Positions 1 through 7,424 of a stretch of DNA of 50,022 nt are shown in pieces. The DNA comes from an uncultured bacterium. Its GTDB lineage: Bacteria; Patescibacteriota; Minisyncoccia; Phycocordibacterales; Phycocordibacteraceae. The position numbers and the translations under genes were made by a program. The DNA is taken from contig CAJEYI010000004.1 of NCBI GenBank assembly GCA_903994795.1, positions 1 through 50,022 of the forward strand, given 5' to 3'. The number at the start of each line of letters is the position of its first letter. The first letter of the stretch is position 1. Below the pieces are notes generated by a model. That model did no database searches, was not told the DNA's origin, and was given only the letters and a program-made list of their open reading frames with translations.

Positions 1-113
1 GGATACAGGACACCTTTAGAAATCTGGAGTGGTGCAATTGAGAGTTGAATGTACCCTTTCACAATTTTACATATATATAAATATTTGTCATAAATTAAGG
101 TTTATTTGTGCAG

Positions 114-148
114 AAAGTAAAGTATTATTTTACTTTGTGTAGTATAAT
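114..148 (+). promoter_or_regulatory. Palindromic operator and -10 box of the first regulator gene
   Basis: A perfect inverted repeat lies at 114-121 (AAAGTAAA) and 129-136 (TTTACTTT) with a 7-base spacer. A TATAAT -10 box follows at 143-148, only 9 bases before the ATG at 158, so the message should be leaderless or nearly so. The repeat covers the place where a -35 box would sit, as expected for an autorepressor site. No binding protein is proven. Confidence 0.55.
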
Positions 149-157
149 AAAGCCTAT

Positions 158-988
158 ATGGATATAATTTCTCCAAAAGAGTCTTCGGATTTTATTATCC
201 AATTTCTATCTACCGGCCCAAAAAGCACTTCCGAACTCCTTGCGTTACTCAGAACCAAAAAGCCACATCTGACCAAACAAGGATTCTATGCAGCACTCCG
301 ATCACTCAAGAAAGAAGAAGTAATTATCTTGTACAAAAAGACTGTCTCTCTGAACACTGCCTGGATTGGTCGTATGCAAGAAGCATTGTCACAAATCTCT
401 GCTACATATCTCGACTCTCCATATATGCCAGAGATGCTTTCACTTCATGAGAAAGAAAGTGTTTCGTTCACGTTTTCAAACTCGAAGACTCTCGACACAT
501 TTTGGGGACACGCACAAAGTCTTTTACTCACACGCATTCCGGTATCTGAACCACTCTATGCATATGATCCACACTACTGGTTCTACGTAGCTCGTCCAGA
601 CACAGAAGAACAGTTAATACGAAATATCGAAAAGTCTGGACGACAGTTTCTCATGATGGTCGGCGGGGATACTGAACTTGATAAGACTACACAAAAGAGA
701 TTTGCTGGTTCCCTGTTGCAATACTATAGAAAAGAACTGTTTTCCGACCGAGCATATTATATTTCAACAATTGGGGACTACTTAATCGAAGTTACTCTTG
801 ACCATCACATATCAGAACAAGTGGAATTACTCTATACAAACAATTCCAGAAATAATACGGAGACTCAAGAATCACTCCGTTCCCTCCTAGAAATAAAATC
901 CCGTAATAAAATCCGTATAACGAGAAACCACGCTCGCGCGCTTTCACTGAAGAAGAAATTTAATTCTTACTTTTACATAGCCTCATAG
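158..988 (+). CDS. Winged-helix (TrmB-like) transcriptional regulator, C-terminal domain unknown
   Basis: This 276-residue protein begins with a helix-rich stretch (about residues 5-75) that reads as a winged helix: a turn-containing region (KSTSELLALL), a recognition-helix candidate (KQGFYAALRSLKKEEVI) and a wing. The rest (about 100-276) is a mixed alpha/beta sensor-like domain that I do not recognise. Three further TrmB-like regulators lie within 8 kb, so this is probably a divergent relative, inferred from domain order only. The ATG at 158 sits just behind a good -10 box and has no ribosome-binding site, pointing to a leaderless transcript. The upstream 23-base palindrome suggests self-regulation. 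No co-directional partner gene follows, so the regulated function cannot be deduced. Confidence 0.6.
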   Translation: MDIISPKESSDFIIQFLSTGPKSTSELLALLRTKKPHLTKQGFYAALRSLKKEEVIILYKKTVSLNTAWIGRMQEALSQISATYLDSPYMPEMLSLHEKESVSFTFSNSKTLDTFWGHAQSLLLTRIPVSEPLYAYDPHYWFYVARPDTEEQLIRNIEKSGRQFLMMVGGDTELDKTTQKRFAGSLLQYYRKELFSDRAYYISTIGDYLIEVTLDHHISEQVELLYTNNSRNNTETQESLRSLLEIKSRNKIRITRNHARALSLKKKFNSYFYIAS

Positions 989-996
989 CAAAGAAA

Positions 997-1032
997 AGAG
1001 CCGCATCAGAAATAATTATCGAATACGGCTCT
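997..1032 (-). terminator. Probable rho-independent terminator for minus-strand small ORFs
   Basis: AGAGCCG (997-1003) pairs with CGGCTCT (1026-1032). Read on the minus strand the stem is followed by a T-rich run (TTTTCTTT) and lies 8 bases after the stop of the small ORF at 1040. The loop is long (22 bases), so efficiency is uncertain. It supports minus-strand transcription of the 1040-1485 region. Confidence 0.45.
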
Positions 1033-1039
1033 GTCAGAC

Positions 1040-1228
1040 CTATTGAATTTCGAAACCCTTTCTTTCAAGTTCTTCAAATAGCGCATCAAGCTTTTGCTTA
1101 ACTTCTTCTACATCGCAAATCCCAATCATTCCACAATTAAGTTCGAATATTGCTTGAATAGAAAATACTTTCTCCACGGACACTTCTTCAATTACAATCA
1201 AGATAATTCTTCTATTCCAAACAGCCAC
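1040..1228 (-). CDS. Small hypothetical protein, possibly the second half of a frameshifted gene
   Basis: This 62-residue reading frame starts at GTG and ends in a charged, probably helical tail (VEEVKQKLDALFEELERKG). It overlaps the end of the upstream 95-residue frame by 31 bases. The two could be translationally coupled small proteins or one gene split by a frameshift; the sequence does not decide. A terminator-like stem follows directly, which favours real expression. I recognise no family. The block lies alone between two plus-strand regulators. Confidence 0.3.
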   Translation of the reverse strand: MAVWNRRIILIVIEEVSVEKVFSIQAIFELNCGMIGICDVEEVKQKLDALFEELERKGFEIQ

Positions 1229-1485
1229 TGAACACTCTTTAAATCATTGCCTCGAGCTGTCTCTTCTCTGGGTAACACTTCGCTTCTTCTGTATTTTCCT
1301 TGAATAGCTATCTGAATACTTACTTGAGTGCATGCAGCAAGCGCGACCTTTCTTCTTTGAATTTCATGAATTACTGTGCTGATTTCATCAGTTCCGATCT
1401 TAACTTCGAAGCGAAGGATCCCAGATTTATGCACAACGATCATTTGAGCGATTCCTTTTCTTTCAAGTTTGACCACGACGGTCAA
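1198..1485 (-). CDS. Small hypothetical protein
   Basis: This 95-residue frame opens with TTG inside a perfect 8-base inverted repeat (1467-1487). The composition is protein-like, with alternating hydrophobic strands (VVVKLERK, MIVVHKSGILRFEVKIG, ALAACTQVSIQIAIQG) suggesting a small beta-rich fold, but no family is recognised. A later GTG is an alternative start. It overlaps the next frame by 31 bases. It may be a gene, or half of a gene broken near position 1200. Confidence 0.35.
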   Translation of the reverse strand: MTVVVKLERKGIAQMIVVHKSGILRFEVKIGTDEISTVIHEIQRRKVALAACTQVSIQIAIQGKYRRSEVLPREETARGNDLKSVQWLFGIEELS

Positions 1486-1487
1486 AC
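1467..1487. promoter_or_regulatory. Perfect 8-5-8 palindrome at the start of the small minus-strand ORF
   Basis: GTTTGACC (1467-1474), spacer ACGAC, GGTCAAAC (1480-1487). The palindrome spans the putative TTG start of the minus-strand ORF and lies about 120 bases before the plus-strand TrmB gene at 1607. It is an operator candidate for either transcript; no regulator is assigned. Confidence 0.4.
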
Positions 1488-1585
1488 CCCATCTAAATAC
1501 AGTAATTAATATTCGTGTATCTTAAATATCAAACATAAACAGATTTAGCATTTATTTACAATATATATTTATCTATGGTAATATC

Positions 1586-1605
1586 TTGTTCGTATAAAGT
1601 AACAA
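1586..1605 (+). promoter_or_regulatory. -10 box flanked by a short inverted repeat, TrmB promoter
   Basis: A TATAAA -10 box (1593-1598) ends 8 bases before the ATG at 1607. It is bracketed by TTGTT (1586-1590) and AACAA (1601-1605), an inverted repeat with a 10-base spacer. There is no ribosome-binding site, so the mRNA is probably leaderless. The repeat is short and could be chance, but the layout mirrors that at 5115-5132. Confidence 0.4.
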
Positions 1606-1606
1606 T

Positions 1607-2398
1607 ATGAATTTACCTCCTAAAATATTAAAAGGCCTCCAGCAGGCAGGTTTGGGTGAAAAAGCTACTGCGATTTATGCTTATTTGCTTGAAACTGGTG
1701 GCGCCTACCCTTCTGCCATCGCGACTGCCACAAAACTTAACAGAAGTACGACATACAAGATTCTCACCGACTTAGCCATAAAAGGGCTGGTAAATGAAGT
1801 CCAGAAAGGAAAGAAGCTCTACTACCAAATTGAGAGACCTGCGAAACTCCTTCGCTACACGCAATCGCAAGTTACGCTTGCAGAGGATCGGTTAGAAAAT
1901 TTAAAATCAATATATCCAGATATTGAGGGTGTCTTTGGCTTGTTGCCAACCAAAGCAAAAGTCTTCTATTTCGAAGGACTTGAAGGAGTTATGTCTGTCT
2001 ATAACGACCACATTTCTGTGAAGAAGGCATACGAAATGGTTGGATTTGCTGACACTGCACGAATTAAAGGATTTCTTCTAGACTCATATTTCAAGAAATA
2101 TAGACTTGCAAAGGAAAAGCTACGCATCACAACACGCGGCATTCTTCCAGAAGGTGAAGAATATGGCGACTATGCTTCCAGTACATATAGTGACATTAGT
2201 GACCCGTACAAGCCTGCCCTGAAATTCATTCCGAAGAAACAATTTCCGTTTCAGGGAGAAATTACCATATATGGCACAGACAAAGTCTCAATTATAAATC
2301 TAGAACATAACATACCAACTGCTTTCATCGTCGAAGATGAATCGTTTCATCGCATGCTGCGCAGTATCTTTGATTTGGTATGGACTAGCGTAGGGTAG
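1607..2398 (+). CDS. TrmB-family transcriptional regulator
   Basis: A 263-residue protein with the TrmB pattern: an N-terminal winged helix at about residues 5-85 (LQQAGLGEKATAIYAYLLE, ATKLNRSTTYKILTDLAIKGLV, wing KGKKLYYQIERP), a linker helix (about 88-105) and a C-terminal effector-like region (110-263) with the FEGLEGVMSVYND motif shared with its neighbours. Family members bind promoter palindromes and respond to small ligands; in archaea these are often sugars, but the ligand here is unknown. The gene stops 13 bases from the convergent prephenate dehydratase gene. The ATG directly behind a -10 box indicates a leaderless message. Confidence 0.85.
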   Translation: MNLPPKILKGLQQAGLGEKATAIYAYLLETGGAYPSAIATATKLNRSTTYKILTDLAIKGLVNEVQKGKKLYYQIERPAKLLRYTQSQVTLAEDRLENLKSIYPDIEGVFGLLPTKAKVFYFEGLEGVMSVYNDHISVKKAYEMVGFADTARIKGFLLDSYFKKYRLAKEKLRITTRGILPEGEEYGDYASSTYSDISDPYKPALKFIPKKQFPFQGEITIYGTDKVSIINLEHNIPTAFIVEDESFHRMLRSIFDLVWTSVG

Positions 2399-2411
2399 CG
2401 ACTTAAAGGTA

Positions 2412-2978
2412 TTAATCCGTTCTTTTTTCTGCAACCACAAAGCTAGTGTAGTTGAACTTCAAGTCCTGCACGCTTTCACCGAGAATGTCGAGCCCATACA
2501 ATTCTGCAGCTCTCTTTGAAGCAATTACGGCAGTTGTGGGAGGAAGAATTCCGAACGAGAGATCTTTTGCTGCCTTTGCAGTGTCTTCGTATTCGGTAAT
2601 TGGCATGTGCGGAAATGTTCGTTTCAAATACATTCGCGACTGCTTTAATGCCTGATCGTGCGAAGTAATTTCAGTTATATCTCCCAGAGACACTCCTTTC
2701 ATAGCAATTAAGTTCTGATGCACGTCTATTTCGAAAAGTTCACGAACTTGGAATCGATGCTTTGCCATTGCATACACTGCTTCTATAACGATTCCTCCGT
2801 TTGAGTTCTCAATTGGGAATATTCCTAAATCGATACTTCCGTCCTCAATTGCGGTAAGTACAAGCTCGGCTTTTACTAAATATATAATCTCTGCGTCTTT
2901 TACATCCCTCTTTGCTATGTATTTCAATGCTGCTTCTTCAGAAAAACTTCCTTCTGCTCCCATTATTCCGATTTTCAT
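2412..2978 (-). CDS. pheA: Prephenate dehydratase domain protein without ACT domain
   Basis: The 188-residue protein covers the type-2 periplasmic-binding-like catalytic domain of prephenate dehydratase, which converts prephenate to phenylpyruvate in phenylalanine synthesis. Visible landmarks are the N-terminal GAEGSFSEEAA, the PIENSNGGIV segment, and a C-terminal NYTSFVV that corresponds to the family's catalytic TRF motif. Here the arginine is serine; the catalytic threonine and the phenylalanine are kept. There is no C-terminal ACT regulatory domain (usual bacterial length about 270-380), so no phenylalanine feedback is expected. No other aromatic-pathway gene is in the window. The changed motif leaves open a different substrate. 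Confidence 0.8.
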   Translation of the reverse strand: MKIGIMGAEGSFSEEAALKYIAKRDVKDAEIIYLVKAELVLTAIEDGSIDLGIFPIENSNGGIVIEAVYAMAKHRFQVRELFEIDVHQNLIAMKGVSLGDITEITSHDQALKQSRMYLKRTFPHMPITEYEDTAKAAKDLSFGILPPTTAVIASKRAAELYGLDILGESVQDLKFNYTSFVVAEKRTD

Positions 2979-3017
2979 ATCTGCCCAGCATAAACTATTC
3001 CCTTCATGATAACAAAC

Positions 3018-4259
3018 CTACTTGAAATACTTCTTCTTTTTAAGCTTTTCGGGCAAATAGCTCTCAGTGTCGTACATTTCATACGACTTTCCATACTCTA
3101 GGTCTTTCATGAGTTTAGTTGGTGCGTTTCGAATCTTCTTGGGTATTGGAAGGTTCCCGAGCGCTCGGATATCTGCTTGCGCAGAACGCAGTGCATCATA
3201 TGCTGAACGATCTTTCTGAGCTTTCGCTAGGTATGCAACACCATGTGCGAGAGTTATTGCACATTCTGGATACCCAATTGTTTCGCATGCTCGGAAGACT
3301 GCGTTTGCAACGACGAGCGCTGTCGGCTGCGCAAGTCCGATATCTTCGGACGCAAAGATAACCATGCGTCGCGCGATAAATAGAGGATCTTCTCCAGCCT
3401 CAACCATTCGCGCGAGATAGTAGACAGCGGCATCTGGCTGCGAGGCACGCATGCTTTTAATAAACGCGCTGATAGTGTCGTAGTGTTCTTCACCCTTCTT
3501 GTCGTACCGAAGGTGCGGAGACTCGAGTGCTTTTGTGAGATCCTCTACCGTTATCTTCTGTGGACCTTTCTTTGTCTTTCCCAATTTCTTTCCATCTTTT
3601 ATTGCCTTTTCTGATTCTTCACCATAGAGCGCTTGCGTACTCTCAATCATCCCCAGAATCTTTCGTGCATCACCATTGCCATAATTCACGAGCCACTCAA
3701 ATGCATCCTTTCCAAGCCTTACACCTGCCTCATCGATAATAGTTCGGACCGCATCCTCTGAAAGAGACTCAAGCACAAACACTCTGCATCGTGAGAGAAG
3801 CGCAGGAATAACTTCAAATGACGGGTTCTCAGTTGTGGCACCTATGAGCATAAGCTGACCGGACTCTACGTATGGCAACAAGAAGTCCTGCTGACTTTTA
3901 TTGAATCGGTGAATTTCGTCCAGAAAGAGAACTTTCGGTCGCCCGAGATTCAAGGTCGATCCGACTCCGTCAGCGCCCACAATCTTTCTTATGTCGTCCT
4001 TGCCTGCAGAAACAGCTGACAGCTCATAGAGATCAGCGTCGAGGGCGCGCGCATAAATGCGCGCGATTGTAGTCTTTCCAGTTCCCGGAGGTCCCCATAA
4101 TATAAATGAGAATAGATGCCTTTTTTCAATAGCCACACGAAGTGGACCTGCCTTCGTTGCCACAGTGCCAGGCACAGAATTAGCAGCACCAACCAAGTGC
4201 TCCTGCCCCACCACCTGATCAATGGTTGTAGGGCGTATGCGGGATGCAAGGGGTTCCAT
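3018..4259 (-). CDS. rarA: Replication-associated recombination protein A, AAA+ ATPase
   Basis: RarA/MgsA acts at stalled replication forks. The N-terminus (LASRIRPTTIDQVVGQEHLVG) is typical of the family. The AAA+ core has Walker [10 protein letters not shown] at about residues 56-64, Walker B DEIHRFNKSQQD and sensor-1 GATTENPSFEV, followed by an arginine-finger region (LLSRCRVF) and the C-terminal oligomerisation region (YDTISAFIKSMRASQPDAAVYYLARM). The length of 413 is close to the usual 430. It lies between two minus-strand genes and is probably constitutive. Identification is secure. Confidence 0.95.
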   Translation of the reverse strand: MEPLASRIRPTTIDQVVGQEHLVGAANSVPGTVATKAGPLRVAIEKRHLFSFILWGPPGTGKTTIARIYARALDADLYELSAVSAGKDDIRKIVGADGVGSTLNLGRPKVLFLDEIHRFNKSQQDFLLPYVESGQLMLIGATTENPSFEVIPALLSRCRVFVLESLSEDAVRTIIDEAGVRLGKDAFEWLVNYGNGDARKILGMIESTQALYGEESEKAIKDGKKLGKTKKGPQKITVEDLTKALESPHLRYDKKGEEHYDTISAFIKSMRASQPDAAVYYLARMVEAGEDPLFIARRMVIFASEDIGLAQPTALVVANAVFRACETIGYPECAITLAHGVAYLAKAQKDRSAYDALRSAQADIRALGNLPIPKKIRNAPTKLMKDLEYGKSYEMYDTESYLPEKLKKKKYFK

Positions 4260-4323
4260 ATCCCTATAATACGCCTGGTTCCAAAAACTGCTCGTTCATT
4301 AATTTTACGTATGTTAGTCATAT

Positions 4324-5112
4324 CTAGTCAGCTTTTGAAGAAGACCATAGTGACTCAAAGATCTGCTTAAAATTCATAGCCATATGTGCGTTACTAATCT
4401 TTATTCCTACGAGATTGTTTTTCTCCATGGACATGATGGCCGTTGTATCCCCGATAATATACATCGCAAATTGACTGACAGCATGTTTTGGTGAAAGAAA
4501 TCTATATGAGGAGGCCTTTTGCGTTCTATAAGGCTTTAGTCTCTCTTTTTCTTCTTTGGAGGAATTAACAAGCAGTTTTGTGGTCATTTTTTTCTCTGTC
4601 TTAAATCGTTCAACGTGGTCTTGCCAATCTTTCTCAAAATGAAACTCCCATTGTGGCTTCCAGACAAACTCATCACGGAGGAAGTAGCGCACTGCATTCA
4701 TTGGTGCTTGCCTCATCATTGAAGAATATATCTTCTTCAATCCTTCCTGACCTTCAAATAAAACTATTTCTGGTAACTGAACGTCCGTGCGTGAAAATGA
4801 AGCTACGTGTTTCCGCAATTCTTGTACCAGACTATCCTTTCTTTCTACAGCCTCTTTCTCCTTTCTAACCATTTGTTCTAGTGCAGAGAAATCTTGGGCA
4901 ATGAACTGCTTTACGTCATTTTTATATGTCGTACCAACTAGTCCTTTTGCAATTAGTGAGCTTAAGGTCGTGTATACACTACTACGAGACAACTCGCATT
5001 TTTTTGCAATATAAGTTGCATTTGCAGGTGAAGAAGCTAGTAGCGTGGCGTAGACCATTGCTTCATAGTCCCCGAGACCCAGTTCTTTTAGCTTTTCAGT
5101 CATTATATCCAT
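4324..5112 (-). CDS. TrmB-family transcriptional regulator
   Basis: The winged helix at the N-terminus (LKELGLGDYEAMVYATLLASSPANATYIAKKCELSRSSVYTTLSSLIAKGLV) is a textbook TrmB domain, followed by a coiled linker (about 70-100) and an effector region with the LFEGQEGLKKIYSSMM motif seen in its neighbours. The frame extends upstream to 5160, but I place the start at the ATG at 5112: a TTACCA/TACAAT promoter (5150-5145 and 5127-5122, 17-base spacing) lies inside that upstream extension and ends 9 bases before this ATG. This gives 262 residues and an N-terminus of normal TrmB length. ATG 5103 is a further option. The ligand is unknown. Confidence 0.82.
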   Translation of the reverse strand: MDIMTEKLKELGLGDYEAMVYATLLASSPANATYIAKKCELSRSSVYTTLSSLIAKGLVGTTYKNDVKQFIAQDFSALEQMVRKEKEAVERKDSLVQELRKHVASFSRTDVQLPEIVLFEGQEGLKKIYSSMMRQAPMNAVRYFLRDEFVWKPQWEFHFEKDWQDHVERFKTEKKMTTKLLVNSSKEEKERLKPYRTQKASSYRFLSPKHAVSQFAMYIIGDTTAIMSMEKNNLVGIKISNAHMAMNFKQIFESLWSSSKAD

Positions 5113-5114
5113 GT

Positions 5115-5150
5115 TGTCGGTATTGTACGACATATTGAACAGTTTGGTAA
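5115..5150 (-). promoter_or_regulatory. Sigma-70-like promoter and operator of the minus-strand TrmB gene
   Basis: On the minus strand, TTACCA (5150-5145), 17 bases, then TACAAT (5127-5122), with the start codon at 5112. The -10 box is bracketed by TGTCG and CGACA (5128-5132 and 5115-5119, 8-base spacer). A regulator bound there would block the promoter. Leaderless initiation is inferred. Confidence 0.5.
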
Positions 5151-5215
5151 ACACGAGCATTGTTATCTACGGACGGGAGTATTCCTTCCGAACAACGTAC
5201 CTTGCAACCTAAGAA

Positions 5216-5864
5216 ATGGAGACTGTCATGGCGACACAACTGCAACAGCGCTGGTTTTCTCTCTGGGATCGGCTTAAGCAAAAGTTCCCGAACTACACCG
5301 CAGATCCTCAAGCGTTATATCGGGAGCTCGAAGAACACTACTCAAGAGTTCCCCGGACATACCACACCCTTGCCCACATCGAACAAGGACTGGCGGAATT
5401 CGATAATGTAAGGCACCTTGCTGAGTGGCCAGAAGCTGTTGAATTTGCCTTCTGGTATCACGACATGCTTGGCACAGAACTATTGAGTGCTGAAAAAGCA
5501 CATTCTGTTGCAATGTCTGCATCTCTTGGGGAATGGGTCTTTGCGGCGGTTGTGTCAATGCTCATTCGTGCGACCGATCATAAGACCAACTTTGTCATCC
5601 CTGATACGAAATTTATTGCCGATATTGATTTGACGATTTTTGGTCAGAACTCAGAACGAGGAACAATTTGATGAGTACGAGCGACAAGTTCGTTGTGAAT
5701 ACTCAAATGTGCCTGACAAAATCTTCCGGCGCGAGCGCATAAAGATCTTGAAACGTTTTTTGAGACGTAAGCATATCTATCGCACGTCTTATTTTCGGGA
5801 GAGATATGAAGATCAGGCTCGAAGTAACCTGTTGCGTTCAGTTGAAAGACTGCGCATCGAATAA
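5216..5864 (+). pseudogene. HD-domain metal-dependent phosphohydrolase broken by a frameshift
   Basis: Two overlapping frames (5216-5671 and 5640-5864) together make one predicted HD-superfamily phosphohydrolase of about 213 residues. The first carries RTYHTLAHIEQ, the metal-binding HD in FWYHDML, an ATDH motif and DIDLTIFG. The second resumes with NEEQFDEYERQVRCEYS and the helical end (RRERIKILKRFLRRKHIYRT). The break coincides with an imperfect 7-base tandem duplication: CAGAACT at 5645-5651 and CAGAACG at 5652-5658. Removing one copy restores a perfect frame (IFGQNEEQFDEY). It may be a true pseudogene, a reversible slippage variant, or an assembly error. The substrate of the family is not established. 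A strong terminator follows. Confidence 0.8.
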
Positions 5865-5877
5865 CATTCCCCTGCCT

Positions 5878-5911
5878 GCCTCGCGCCACACCCGGCGCGA
5901 GGCATTTCTTT
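5878..5911 (+). terminator. Rho-independent terminator
   Basis: GCCTCGCGCC (5878-5887), loop ACACCC, GGCGCGAGGC (5894-5903), then ATTTCTTT. It lies 14 bases after the stop of the HD phosphohydrolase remnant and shows that this transcript unit is still intact. Confidence 0.85.
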
Positions 5912-5957
5912 GTATGCTGATTATTATGTTAACTTCTATTTATATAAATAAATTCTT

Positions 5958-7274
5958 TTATTTAAAAAAATATGAAAGGTACTTTTGAACTTTATTAACA
6001 TCGACCATCCCGCCTGAACGGAGTCGTGATTCTGCATCCACTGATAACGGTAACTTGAAATAATCTTCGAGCTTTGTAAGCTCGGGAAGCTGTTCAGCAT
6101 CGTACCCGCCTGCTACCGAAATGTGACTCATGCCCTTCTTTATGACTGATAGTATCTTTGATTGTCTAATCTCTGCACTTTCTCTAGCACCTGTGCCGAA
6201 ACTATCATCGAGCAAAATATAGTGATTAGATTGTCGGAAATACTCCACAAACTTTTCGTCATCCAATAGCTCGTACTGAGAATTATTCATTTGAAAGATT
6301 ATATTCTCAGCTCCTAATGACTCAATAAGCTCAAGGTCAACCTTGGGTAATTTGCTATTTTCTCTGAGACGGAACTGAAGTGAATAATTGAATTTTAATT
6401 TCTTAAGAAAGACTTGTAGGTCTCGATAGGACTGGCGGCGCGCACTGTACGTCATGTGCAACACGATTGAAAGGCCCTTTGTTTCATTAAGCACTCTAGT
6501 CAACGCATTGAACTCTTCAACAAATGCTAAATCTTTCAAATTGCCATTTTCAGGAAATACAGCAACACCCAGAAAAAGCTTTCGTTCGTGATTTTTAGAA
6601 TCATATGAGCAAAGTAATTCACCCAATTGTTTATTTCCAATATCTGAACGATAAATTGTGACACCTACGTATGGTTTATGCCCGCCCGAATAATGCGAAA
6701 ACTTCTGTATCTTTGTTTGGATATATTCGGTGTTATAAATTGTTTCTCCGACAATGAGCGACTGCATCGAGACAGGATATCCCGCGCGCTCCAGGATTAA
6801 GCACTTGTAAGGATTATTGGAAAGAAGAAGCATTTTACTTCTGTGACTTTCAAGAAGAACATCGAGCATTTCGACTACAGTAGAATATTCACGAGCGTCA
6901 GGATTACCACTAAGAATCATGTTCGCATCAAAGGTGTCTGCCCCACTCTTCATAAGGTTATAAGCTTGAACCTTTTTGAAAAGTCCCATATTACGACCTT
7001 CCTGTCGGTGATAGATCAAAATACCATTTCCATGCTTTCCTATTTGTCTTAGCGCTTCATCTTTCTGAGGACCGCAGTCACAGGTAAGTGAACCAAACAC
7101 ATCCCCTGTGAGACACTCGGAATGAATGCGCAACATAACTTCCTTATTTGGGTCGAGATTTGGGGTGGTTAAAGCAACTGGCTCCTGACCACGTTCGCCT
7201 TCCCAAACCCACATGACAAAATCGCCATATTTCGTAGGCATTGGCATTGAGACGATGTTTTTTGCTGTTTTCAT
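5958..7274 (-). CDS. ribA: GTP cyclohydrolase II fused to a TIM-barrel (PRAI-like) domain
   Basis: Residues 1 to about 205 are a complete GTP cyclohydrolase II, the enzyme that opens GTP to 2,5-diamino-6-ribosylamino-pyrimidinone phosphate at the start of riboflavin synthesis. The zinc cysteines C54, C65 and C67 have the same spacing as in E. coli RibA, and HRQEGRNMGL, DAREY (catalytic arginine) and SNNPYKCLILERAG are conserved. Residues about 206-438 are an extra domain whose start (VGVTIYR) and end (SVAGGYDAEQL, LSVDAESRLRSGGMVDVNKVQKYL) recall phosphoribosylanthranilate isomerase-like TIM barrels. The two-domain order is not the usual RibBA fusion. No other riboflavin gene is in the window. 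It is divergent from a TrmB regulator across a 150-base region with a strong palindrome, which probably controls it. The product could feed riboflavin or a different deazaflavin or pterin-like route. Confidence 0.85.
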   Translation of the reverse strand: MKTAKNIVSMPMPTKYGDFVMWVWEGERGQEPVALTTPNLDPNKEVMLRIHSECLTGDVFGSLTCDCGPQKDEALRQIGKHGNGILIYHRQEGRNMGLFKKVQAYNLMKSGADTFDANMILSGNPDAREYSTVVEMLDVLLESHRSKMLLLSNNPYKCLILERAGYPVSMQSLIVGETIYNTEYIQTKIQKFSHYSGGHKPYVGVTIYRSDIGNKQLGELLCSYDSKNHERKLFLGVAVFPENGNLKDLAFVEEFNALTRVLNETKGLSIVLHMTYSARRQSYRDLQVFLKKLKFNYSLQFRLRENSKLPKVDLELIESLGAENIIFQMNNSQYELLDDEKFVEYFRQSNHYILLDDSFGTGARESAEIRQSKILSVIKKGMSHISVAGGYDAEQLPELTKLEDYFKLPLSVDAESRLRSGGMVDVNKVQKYLSYFFK

Positions 7275-7374
7275 AGTACGAATCTACATTCAGATTCATA
7301 TATATGCTTGAAAAACAGACATGTATATTAAAGTATCTAATATATAAAGCCTATATATAGATATAGCTGTATAT

Positions 7375-7417
7375 ATGTGTCAGGATATTTGACACATTCT
7401 ACTAAGCCGACTAATCT
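7375..7417 (+). promoter_or_regulatory. Perfect palindromic operator overlapping a consensus promoter
   Basis: ATGTGTCA (7375-7382), 7-base spacer, TGACACAT (7390-7397) is a perfect inverted repeat. It overlaps the -35 box TTGACA (7389-7394), which is followed after exactly 17 bases by TAATCT (7412-7417), seven bases before the ATG at 7425. The site lies between the divergent ribA-like and TrmB genes. Autoregulation by the TrmB protein, and co-control of the ribA-like gene, is inferred. Confidence 0.7.
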
Positions 7418-7424
7418 GTGATCT

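Noticed and set aside
5924-5934. TTATGTTAACT resembles a XerD half-site of dif
   Set aside because: Only one arm matches; the left arm with a 6-base centre does not, and the site lies about 36 kb from the presumed origin, whereas dif normally lies opposite.
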